From Pseudomonas lini (GTDB taxonomy: Bacteria > Pseudomonadota > Gammaproteobacteria > Pseudomonadales > Pseudomonadaceae): a stretch of 64,000 bases of DNA. Position 1 is the stretch's first letter, and each line of letters begins with the position of its first letter. A program made the position numbers and the translations under genes. This document shows positions 8,742 through 15,444 of the stretch, one piece after another. The stretch spans positions 124,001 through 188,000 of the forward strand of contig NZ_JAUSSR010000007.1 in NCBI RefSeq assembly GCF_030812475.1, written 5' to 3'. The notes beneath the pieces were generated by a model. The model had not been told where the DNA came from, did not search any database, and saw nothing but the letters and a program-made list of their open reading frames with translations.

Positions 8742-9257
8742 ATGAGCACCTCACTCACTTCGGCCGTCAAAGGCTTGCACCTGAACCTCGACCGTGCCGG
8801 TAGTTGGATTGCGCCGCTGACCCTGCGGGTGTTCCTCGCCTGGGAGTTCTTCGAATCCGGCCTGGAAAAATTCAATGGCCAGAATTGGTTCGCCGATATC
8901 CAGGACCGCTTCCCGTTTCCGTTCAACCACGTGCCGGCCACGTTGAACTGGGAACTGTCGATGTGGGCCGAACTGATTTGCGCACTCGCCCTGTTGATCG
9001 GCCTGGGGACGCGGGTATCGGCCTTGATTCTGATCGTGGTCACCCTCGTCGCGACCGCCGCCGTTCACTGGCCGGCCGATTGGTCTACATTGAGTGAGCT
9101 TGCCCAGGGTTATGCCATCAGCAACAAAGGCCATGGCAACTTCAAACTGCCGCTGATCTACCTCGTGGCCTTTATGCCGCTGTTGCTCTCTGGCGCCGGC
9201 AAGCTCAGCGTCGATGCGCTGCTGGCTCGATTCTTCTGGCGTCAGACCCCTCGTTGA
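8742..9257 (+). CDS. DoxX family membrane protein
   Basis: 171-residue integral membrane protein of the DoxX/DoxD-like family. It has about four transmembrane segments: APLTLRVFLAWEFFESGLEKF, MWAELICALALLIGLGTR, ALILIVVTLVATAAVHW and LPLIYLVAFMPLLLSGAG. The family's conserved first-helix glutamate region (EFFESGLEKF) is present. DoxX proteins are linked to redox or thiol-stress functions in some bacteria; the role here is unknown. The start ATG at 8742 follows TGGAGA. The dienelactone hydrolase gene follows 54 bases later on the same strand, so the two may be co-transcribed. Confidence 0.85.
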   Translation: MSTSLTSAVKGLHLNLDRAGSWIAPLTLRVFLAWEFFESGLEKFNGQNWFADIQDRFPFPFNHVPATLNWELSMWAELICALALLIGLGTRVSALILIVVTLVATAAVHWPADWSTLSELAQGYAISNKGHGNFKLPLIYLVAFMPLLLSGAGKLSVDALLARFFWRQTPR

Positions 9258-9311
9258 AATGTTAACGTGGCAAGCTTACTTCCCACCTCACTTGTGTAGA
9301 CAGGAGCCATC

Positions 9312-10010
9312 ATGAGCGTGACCACCCAATGGATCGAGATCGACAGCGCCGACGGCAAGTTCGGCGCTTACCTGGCCATCCCGCATACCCGCAAGGGTCC
9401 GGGGATCGTGTTGATCCAGGAGATCTTCGGCGTGAATGAGCACATTCGCTCGGTCGCCGAGCAATACGCGGCCGACGGCTACCTGGTGATCGCACCGGAC
9501 CTGTTCTGGCGCAGTGGCCAGCGCATCGAACTGGCCTACGACGAAGCCGGCTGGAAACGCGCCGTCGAGTTGATGAACGCCACGGACGTCGGCCAGGCTC
9601 AGAAGGACATCGAACTGGCCATCGACGCATTGAAAGCCCAGCCGGGCCTGGACGGCGGGATCGCCTCCATCGGCTACTGCTTCGGCGGCCTGCTGTCCTA
9701 CCACACCGCTGCGAACGGGCTGGTGGACGTGGCCGTTGCCTATTATGGCGGCGGGATCCAGAACCAACTGGAGCGCGCCGATGAGATCGATGTGCCGCTG
9801 CTGATGCATTTCGGTGAAGAGGACAGCCACATTCCGCTGGACGCCGTGGAGAAAATTGCCGAGCGTTTCGAGAACAACGACAACGTGGAAATCGTCGTTT
9901 ACCCAGAGGCCGAACATGGTTTCAACTGCTCGCACCGTGACAGCTACAACCAACGGGCAGCGGCTGAGGCCCATGGCAATACGTTGATCTTTTTGGGTCA
10001 GGAATTGTAA
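9312..10010 (+). CDS. dienelactone hydrolase family protein
   Basis: 232-residue alpha/beta hydrolase. The catalytic triad of the dienelactone hydrolase type is visible: nucleophile C123 in SIGYCFGGL, D171 in HFGEEDSHIP and H202 in PEAEHGFNC, with E38 (IQEIFG) near the active site. Family members hydrolyse cyclic lactones or esters, classically dienelactone in chloroaromatic breakdown. No other aromatic-pathway genes lie nearby, so the natural substrate is open. A CAGGAG ribosome site precedes the ATG. Confidence 0.9.
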   Translation: MSVTTQWIEIDSADGKFGAYLAIPHTRKGPGIVLIQEIFGVNEHIRSVAEQYAADGYLVIAPDLFWRSGQRIELAYDEAGWKRAVELMNATDVGQAQKDIELAIDALKAQPGLDGGIASIGYCFGGLLSYHTAANGLVDVAVAYYGGGIQNQLERADEIDVPLLMHFGEEDSHIPLDAVEKIAERFENNDNVEIVVYPEAEHGFNCSHRDSYNQRAAAEAHGNTLIFLGQEL

Positions 10011-10059
10011 GGCCGGCCGGTCGGGCGTGCTCGAACGATAGTCGTGTACGTGGAAATTC

Positions 10060-10290
10060 CTGTGGGAGCGAGACCGGCTTGCCGGCGGTGGCGGTGTGTC
10101 AGTCGACATCCATGTTGACTGCGCTGCCCTCATCGCTGGCAAGCCAGCCCCCAGGGTTTTGCGCCGGGCACAATATGGCGTTCAACACAAACCCCCTGTA
10201 GGAGCTGGCTTGCCAGCGAATTGGCCATGTCAGTCGACATTGATGCCATCTGTCACACCGCTTTCGCTGGCAAGCCAGTTCCTACAAGGG
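10060..10290. repeat. REP cluster (three copies)
   Basis: Copies at about 10060-10088 (GTGGGAGCGAGACCGGCTTGC), 10194-10220 (GTAGGAGCTGGCTTGCCAGC) and, inverted, 10262-10288. They fill most of the gap between the dienelactone hydrolase gene and the nitrilase remnant. No gene is seen here. Confidence 0.85.
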
Positions 10291-10337
10291 GCCGGGTACA
10301 TCCGCAGATTCAGGCCGCCTTCATCAACCAGCGCCGA

Positions 10338-10547
10338 TCACACCTCTTCCAGTGGTTGAGTGGCAGCCAGTTTCGGATGTGCGAACGAAAAGTACGGGTA
10401 GTAAGGCACGATGGTTTCCGGGAACACGGCGAATTGCACACCCTGGTCACCGAGTTCGAGAATCTTCTGCACCACCTTGTCGACGGTGCCTTCACGGCTG
10501 TAAAGAACGGGACTGATTTGTACGGCAGCGGCTTTTACGAGGGTCAT
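10338..10547 (-). pseudogene. truncated nitrilase, N-terminal remnant
   Basis: The 69-codon frame encodes the unmistakable start of a nitrilase: VKAAAVQISPVLYSREG, then FAVFPETIVPYYPYFSF containing the first catalytic glutamate (FPE). Full nitrilases are about 310-350 residues and need a later lysine and cysteine, which are missing; the frame ends at LEEV followed by TGA. REP repeats begin right after the break. The start codon and upstream region look intact. It lies on the same strand as, and just downstream of, a GlxA-type regulator gene that may once have controlled it. A deletion next to the repeats is the likely cause. Confidence 0.8.
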
Positions 10548-10649
10548 GGCGATGATCTCATTAAGGAAGTGGCCTCCAACGAGATTAAAATTACGCTAAT
10601 AATATTCCGACTTAAATGTCATATACCCCACCTTTCAGGACACCGCGTC

Positions 10650-10760
10650 CCCTGTAGGAGCTGGCTTGCCAGCGAAGACGGTGGGTCAATCAACATTGAT
10701 GTCACCTGATACGACGCCTTCGCTGCGGTGCGGCGATCCGACAAGCCAGCTCCTACAGGC
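10650..10760. repeat. REP pair, one copy interrupted
   Basis: A GTAGGAGCTGGCTTGCCAGCGAAG copy at 10654-10677 faces an inverted copy ending at 10760. The inverted copy is split by about 18 extra bases (GCGGTGCGGCGATCCGAC). Together they can form a long hairpin between the nitrilase remnant and the regulator gene. Confidence 0.8.
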
Positions 10761-10799
10761 TTGCTCTCTCGCCTGGAAAATCACGTGTGAAGACCGATG

Positions 10800-11732
10800 T
10801 CACCCGCGATTGGCCCGCTGAATCACTTGCGGCGGCTGCCCGAAAGCCCGGATAAACGCCCGTCGCATCCGCTCCCGATCGCCAAAACCGGTATCGGTCG
10901 CCACCACATCGATAGGGTGCCGACCGGTTTCCATCATCAGCCGCGCTGCCTCCACCCGCAGGTTTTCGATGGCCTTGGCCGGCGATTGCCCGGTTTCGGC
11001 ATGGAACACGCGACTGAACTGGCGAGGGCTGAGACTGGCCGCACTGGCCAGTTCCTCTACCGATAACGTGGATTTCAGGTTCTGCTTGGCGTATGTCAAT
11101 GCGGCCTGGATGCGATCGGTCCTGGGCTGCAGTTCCAGCATCACCGAAAACTGCGACTGCCCGCCCGCACGGCGGTGATACACCACCAGTTGCCGGGCCA
11201 CCCGCCGGGCGACTTCCGCGCCCAAGTCCTTTTCCACCAGGGCCAGCGCCAGATCGACACAAGCGCTCATCCCCGCCGCAGTCCAGACATTAGCGTCGTT
11301 GATAAAGATCCGGTCTTCCTCGACCTTCACGTTGGGGTACGCCTTCTGCAGCGCGGGGGCATGGCACCAGTGTGTGGTCGCGCGCCGGCCGTCGAGCAAA
11401 CCCGCCTCGGCCAGTGCGATCGCACCGGTGCAGATCGATCCCAGGCGCCGGGTGGTCCGGCAGGCACTGCGCAAGAATTGCACGAGGCCGGGAGAAACCG
11501 GCCGGATCAGGTTATCGCCCATCACCAGGAGCGTGTCGAAGGAGCGCTGGTCGAACGCCGTGGTCTCCACGCCAAACCCGGCGGAGGTCTGCACCGTGCC
11601 GCCGTGTTCGGACAACAAGCACAGGCTGTAGACCGGCTCGTCGGTGGCGGTATTGGCCAACTCGAAGGTGGCGCACATGGCCAGGCCGAGCACCTGGAAT
11701 CCGGGGTAGACGATAAGTCCGATGCGCAGCAT
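10800..11732 (-). CDS. GlxA-type AraC-family transcriptional regulator
   Basis: 310-residue regulator with an N-terminal DJ-1/PfpI-like class I amidotransferase-type domain (LRIGLIVYPGFQVLGL to about residue 170, including GSICTGAIALAEAGLL) and a C-terminal AraC double helix-turn-helix (about 215-305, ELASAASLSPRQFSRVFHAE and ATDTGFGDRERMRRAF). This architecture matches FtrA/GlxA regulators of small nitrogen compounds. The ATG at 11732 is chosen because it follows GGAG and starts at the domain. Its nearest downstream target is the nitrilase remnant, suggesting the regulator has lost its operon. Confidence 0.87.
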   Translation of the reverse strand: MLRIGLIVYPGFQVLGLAMCATFELANTATDEPVYSLCLLSEHGGTVQTSAGFGVETTAFDQRSFDTLLVMGDNLIRPVSPGLVQFLRSACRTTRRLGSICTGAIALAEAGLLDGRRATTHWCHAPALQKAYPNVKVEEDRIFINDANVWTAAGMSACVDLALALVEKDLGAEVARRVARQLVVYHRRAGGQSQFSVMLELQPRTDRIQAALTYAKQNLKSTLSVEELASAASLSPRQFSRVFHAETGQSPAKAIENLRVEAARLMMETGRHPIDVVATDTGFGDRERMRRAFIRAFGQPPQVIQRANRG

Positions 11733-11825
11733 GGCAGTGATCTCCATCGACCTTAAAGGTGGTACGACCCGCTTTGCGGCCACCACCTTCTCACTGTACG
11801 CCCCGACCGGGTCTATACAAGGGTG

Positions 11826-12026
11826 CTAGCAGCACCGGGTATTGCATTTGCCACGACCGAAGCGGGCGTCCTGGCGCTCGCGAAAAAATGCCGGGTAGGT
11901 CATGACCGGCTCGCCGGGATGATTGATCGCCATTTGCGCGACGTAGTTATCGTAATCGGGAACCCCGACCATCAAACGCGCGCTCTGGCTGAAGAGCCTG
12001 GCGACCTGCTGCAGTCTGCGGTACAT
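11826..12026 (-). CDS. YbdD/YjiX family small protein
   Basis: 66-residue protein matching the YbdD/YjiX family (DUF466): ARLMVGVPDYDNYVAQM, then the conserved NHPGEPVMTY and FFRERQDARFG, and a cysteine-rich end (CNTRCC). Such proteins are normally encoded directly after a CstA-type peptide or pyruvate transporter and probably assist it. No cstA-like gene is present upstream here, so this copy is an orphan. AGAGAG precedes the ATG at 12026. The longer open frame upstream of this start has no homologous character. Confidence 0.85.
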   Translation of the reverse strand: MYRRLQQVARLFSQSARLMVGVPDYDNYVAQMAINHPGEPVMTYPAFFRERQDARFGRGKCNTRCC

Positions 12027-12214
12027 GGCAACTCTCTCTGTGCAGTGTTGGGACGGCCCATGAAACCGCAGTGGTGTATCTGCAATGTGTCCGCTCAAGA
12101 GGACTTTGTATGTTCACGTATCCATAAAGGGCCATACAAAACCCTGTGGCGAGGGGGTAGCTATGCTTGATCAATGCAATTCCTGGCAGCAACACCGTGA
12201 AGGAGGCGTTTGCC

Positions 12215-12700
12215 ATGCAACTCATCACAGTGAAAATCGACAAACCCGAAGCGACGAACTTCATTTTCGGTCAGACGCACTTCATCAAATCCGTCGAAGA
12301 CCTCCACGAAGCGCTGGTCAATACCGTGCCCGGCATCCAGTTTGGCGTGGCCTTTTGCGAAGCCTCCGGCCAATGCCTGGTGCGCTGGTCCGGCACCGAT
12401 CCCGCCATGATCGAACTGGCCCAGAAGAATGCGCTGGCCATCGCTGCGGGCCACAGTTTCATCATTTTCCTTGGTGACGGGTTCTATCCGCTGAACGTTT
12501 TGAATACGCTCAAGATGGTGCCGGAGGTGTGCCGGATTTTTTGCGCTACCGCCAATCCGACTGAAGTGATACTCGCCGAGACGGACCAGGGGCGAGCCAT
12601 TCTGGGCGTCGTCGATGGCTTCTGCGCCAAGGGCATTGAAAGCGACGACGACATCCTGTGGCGCAAGAACCTGTTGCGACAAATCGGCTACAAATGCTGA
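12215..12700 (+). CDS. adenosine-specific kinase family protein (PF04008)
   Basis: 161-residue protein resembling the adenosine-specific kinase / DUF355 family: an N-terminal strand MQLITVKIDKPEATNFIFGQ, the HFIKSVEDLHEALV helix, GIQFGVAFCEASG and a central GHSFIIFLGDGFYPLNVLN. The family is compact and cytoplasmic, and its structures bind adenosine or AMP; the physiological role is poorly known. An ideal AAGGAGG ribosome site eight bases before the ATG fixes the start. It stands alone, convergent with the cell-wall hydrolase gene. Confidence 0.85.
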   Translation: MQLITVKIDKPEATNFIFGQTHFIKSVEDLHEALVNTVPGIQFGVAFCEASGQCLVRWSGTDPAMIELAQKNALAIAAGHSFIIFLGDGFYPLNVLNTLKMVPEVCRIFCATANPTEVILAETDQGRAILGVVDGFCAKGIESDDDILWRKNLLRQIGYKC

Positions 12701-12769
12701 CTTGCAGTGCCGGCGTTTTATGAAACAAGCCCCATGCGTGAATGGCGGTGCTCAGCCAAAAGCGTTTCG

Positions 12770-13390
12770 CTACTTCGCCGACTTTCCATGGGGCTTGTAA
12801 AACCGAAACAACCCGATATCGGCCGTCTTGGTGTACTTCCTGGCCCAATCCGGCTTCACCGTGCGGTCGTGGAAATACAGCGCGCCGCGGGTACGATCCG
12901 GCAATTGCTTGTTCAACGCCTTGCGCGCGATTTCCTTGGCGAGTGCATAAGGCACCTCCTCCTGAACCGAATCGGAGCGTCCGTCGCACCACCACGAGAA
13001 CTGACAGCTTTTGGTTTCGGACCCTTGCTTGACCACACCGCAGACCGTATCCGGGAAACCCTCGTGGCCCAGCCGATTCATGACGACATTGGCCACCGCT
13101 TCCATGTCGACGGAATCCTTGCCTTTGGCCTCCCAATAAATGGACCGGGCCAGACACGTGATCGCGTCGTCCAGCGGCGCGGCACCCGCAGGATCCACCG
13201 CCTGGACTTCAGACTGAGTGATGGCGTCGGCTTTGGGCGCCGGCGCGGGACTGTTACTCTGCGCGGCTTTTTGCTCGAGCACCTCGGCCTTGTTCTCCGC
13301 CGCTTGTTGTTTTTGCTGTTGATCCGCAGCGATGGCAGGACCGGCAAGCAGCATCATGGCAACGCAGGTGGCTATCCAATAGAGGCGCAT
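12770..13390 (-). CDS. exported SleB-type cell wall hydrolase
   Basis: 206-residue protein with a signal peptide (first about 21 residues, ending GPAIA), a Gln/Ala/Pro-rich linker to about residue 70, and a Hydrolase_2/SleB-like catalytic domain from about 75. The likely catalytic glutamate is E87 in SIYWEAKGKD, followed by AVANVVMNRL and the cysteine-containing CGVVKQGS and CQFSWWCDG segments typical of the family. It probably cleaves peptidoglycan in the periplasm. It is divergent from the CAP-domain gene at 13533. Confidence 0.9.
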   Translation of the reverse strand: MRLYWIATCVAMMLLAGPAIAADQQQKQQAAENKAEVLEQKAAQSNSPAPAPKADAITQSEVQAVDPAGAAPLDDAITCLARSIYWEAKGKDSVDMEAVANVVMNRLGHEGFPDTVCGVVKQGSETKSCQFSWWCDGRSDSVQEEVPYALAKEIARKALNKQLPDRTRGALYFHDRTVKPDWARKYTKTADIGLFRFYKPHGKSAK

Positions 13391-13532
13391 GATTGAAATG
13401 ACTCGGTGGGCAGTGTCGCTTCAGTGTAGTAGTGAAATGATGGCTATCACGCCGCGGCAAACTGAAAAATCCATTGCCTGGGAGGGGGCGATTTCGCGCA
13501 TTATGGCCGCAGTCCGTTCAAGGAGGATTTCC

Positions 13533-14384
13533 ATGCGCTTCATTTCATCCGTCAGCTGTCTTGCCACGTTGACACTGGGTCTGTTGTGCGCTGTGAATGC
13601 GCGCGCTGCCGACGAGAAACAGCTGATCGACTCGATCAACACTTATCGCAGTCAGTCGCAACCGTGCGCGGGTCAGGCCTCACCGGAATTACCACCGCTG
13701 GCGGGCGATCCACGGCTGGCGCTGTCCGCCACCAGCATTGGCAACCTGCAGCAGGCATTGGCCACAGCGGGTTATCCGATGGTCAACGTGCAGGCGATCA
13801 GCCTGTCCGGCCCCCGTGATGCACAGTCCGCCATGACAGCGATTCGCGAGAGTTTCTGCCAGGTGGTGCTGGACCCGCAATTCGTCGATATCGGTGTCAG
13901 TCGCCAGGACCGTGACTGGCGCATCGTGCTCGCCCGTCCGCTGTTGAGCGGGCGTCTCGGCGATTGGCAGGCGGAAGGCCAGAAATTGCTGGCCGAACTC
14001 AATGTCGCCCGCAGCCGCCCGCGCCAGTGCGGTACGCAAGCCTTTAATGCCACCACGCCACTGATCTGGAACGCCACGTTGGCGACGGCGGCCGAGACTC
14101 ACTCGCGCTCGATGGCCAACAACAATTACTTCGACCACAAGGACCGCGATGGCCGCACGCCGGGTGACCGGGCCGAACTGGCGGGCTACAGCGGTCAACA
14201 GATCGGCGAGAACATCGCGGCCGGGCAAGATAGCGTGCGCAAGGTGGTGGATGGCTGGGTGTCCAGTCCCGGGCATTGCGCCAACCTGATGAACCCCGGG
14301 TTCCAGGAGTTGGGCGCGGCCTATGCGGTCGATCCGAAGAGTGATTCGGGGATCTACTGGACGGCGATGTTTGGTACGCCATAA
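13533..14384 (+). CDS. exported CAP (SCP/PR1) domain protein
   Basis: 283-residue protein with a signal peptide (MRFISSVSCLATLTLGLLCAVNARA). The C-terminal half (about 150-283) is a CAP domain: AETHSRSMANNNYFDHKD, the arginine of GDRAELAGY, GENIAAGQ, and WVSSPGHCANLMNP followed by FQELG. The N-terminal half (about 27-140) is a separate region also seen in some proteobacterial CAP proteins. The function of bacterial CAP proteins is uncertain. AAGGAGG ahead of the ATG at 13533 sets the start; upstream in-frame codons lack a signal sequence. Confidence 0.9.
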   Translation: MRFISSVSCLATLTLGLLCAVNARAADEKQLIDSINTYRSQSQPCAGQASPELPPLAGDPRLALSATSIGNLQQALATAGYPMVNVQAISLSGPRDAQSAMTAIRESFCQVVLDPQFVDIGVSRQDRDWRIVLARPLLSGRLGDWQAEGQKLLAELNVARSRPRQCGTQAFNATTPLIWNATLATAAETHSRSMANNNYFDHKDRDGRTPGDRAELAGYSGQQIGENIAAGQDSVRKVVDGWVSSPGHCANLMNPGFQELGAAYAVDPKSDSGIYWTAMFGTP

Positions 14385-14403
14385 CAATGCCCGGACTTCC
14401 CCC

Positions 14404-14511
14404 TCCCTGTGGGAGCGAGCCTGCTCGCGAATGAACTCAAGAGCGGCGCGTTCATCCAGACAACACGCGTTATCGTTGTCGTCCATTCGCGAGCAGGCTC
14501 GCTCCCACAAA
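14404..14511. repeat. inverted REP pair (BIME)
   Basis: GTGGGAGCGAGCCTGCTCGCGAATG at 14409-14433 is mirrored by CATTCGCGAGCAGGCTCGCTCCCAC at 14484-14508, with a 50-nt spacer. It lies between the CAP-domain gene and the bestrophin remnant and could form a long hairpin. Confidence 0.88.
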
Positions 14512-14673
14512 AGGCGGGGCCAGGCTTTCAACGAGTGCGCGTCATAGACGCTGTCGATCAACCGGTCATAACCAGTGATTGGACGGCTTCTCCGGTTACC
14601 TCTAGCCTGCGCTCAACACATTCGTGAACAGCGCAGCCTCCATCAAGGTGACCACCTGCGCAGGTAGACCAGC

Positions 14674-14946
14674 ATGATCGTCAGACCCAAACCCAACCTG
14701 ATCAACATCCTCAGTGCGCTCAAGGGCTCGATCGCCAAGCGGATTGCCTTGCGCAGCCTGATGGTGACACTGCTGGCCTGCGTCATCGTGCTCGTGGAAA
14801 CCCTGCACCCCAGCTACTTTGCCAAGGTCAACGCCACGCCGTTTACCTTGCTGGGCTTGTCCCTGTCGATTTTCATGAGCTTTCGCAACAACGCCTGCTA
14901 TGACCGCTGGTATGGATTATGTGCTGCGCTGAAGTCGCGACCCTGA
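14674..14946 (+). pseudogene. truncated bestrophin-family channel gene
   Basis: The 90 codons begin like a full bestrophin (UPF0187): IVRPKPNLINILSALKGS, then the first membrane helix and the diagnostic FTLLGLSLSIFMSFRNNACYDRWY around residues 60-84, given in part. Complete bacterial bestrophins are about 290-300 residues with four membrane helices. Here the match stops after CYDRWY, a short unrelated tail (GLCAALKSRP) follows, and the frame ends. The missing three quarters suggest a deletion with a junction at about 14925. A pore cannot be formed by this fragment. Confidence 0.8.
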
Positions 14947-15444
14947 CAGCAGGACGGCGGGTTTGCGCCGCCGTGCACTCGACGCCCAGCCATCAATGTG
15001 ATCGATCATTCAAATCATGAAGCCGAATTTTTCATTTGTCCTTGAACTGTGCAAAATGCCGCCCATTCGAATAGTCAGGATGAAAATACGTCATGAATCT
15101 CAATTTTGCATTTGCCTGCATGATCGTGGTCTCGTTTGCCATTGCATTGGGTCAAAGCTGAGCTGAACTGGCTGCATTGAAACGTTCGCGCAATGCCATG
15201 CATTGAGCAGACTCATCAGCGATGCGCCGGGCAGCCCGTTCGTCTCATCGGGTTGCGCTGTCAATATTTCGCAACCTTACTGCTAGGGTGGCACGGCGGC
15301 ATCAGGATTTCGGCGCCCCTGTACAGACAGCCGTGCACACAAACGTGGGGGTTCGATTTTCTGTGCATCGAGGAAGATCGGCACGGCAGTCGCGTTCTTC
15401 GGTCAAGGCTGTGAAAGCAAGCGCCGTGTCTGCCGGAGAACGCC
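14947..15444. other. intergenic region, mostly featureless
   Basis: About 500 bases between the bestrophin remnant and the 819-residue membrane protein gene. A GC-rich hairpin-like stretch (GGCGGG..CGCCGCC) occurs near 14956-14975, and one tiny open frame occurs at 15093-15161. Nothing else is supported. Confidence 0.4.
15093..15161 (+). CDS. possible 22-residue membrane peptide
   Basis: A tiny frame reading MNLNFAFACMIVVSFAIALG plus two residues. It is almost entirely hydrophobic and could be a single membrane helix, and AGGA lies 12 bases before the ATG. Small hydrophobic proteins of this sort exist in bacteria, but a 22-codon frame is also easily met by chance. Low confidence. Confidence 0.25.
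   Translation: MNLNFAFACMIVVSFAIALGQS

Noticed and set aside
10221..10709. 162-codon plus-strand open frame across the nitrilase remnant
   Set aside because: Composed of repeat sequence and the antisense of the nitrilase fragment; no ribosome site.
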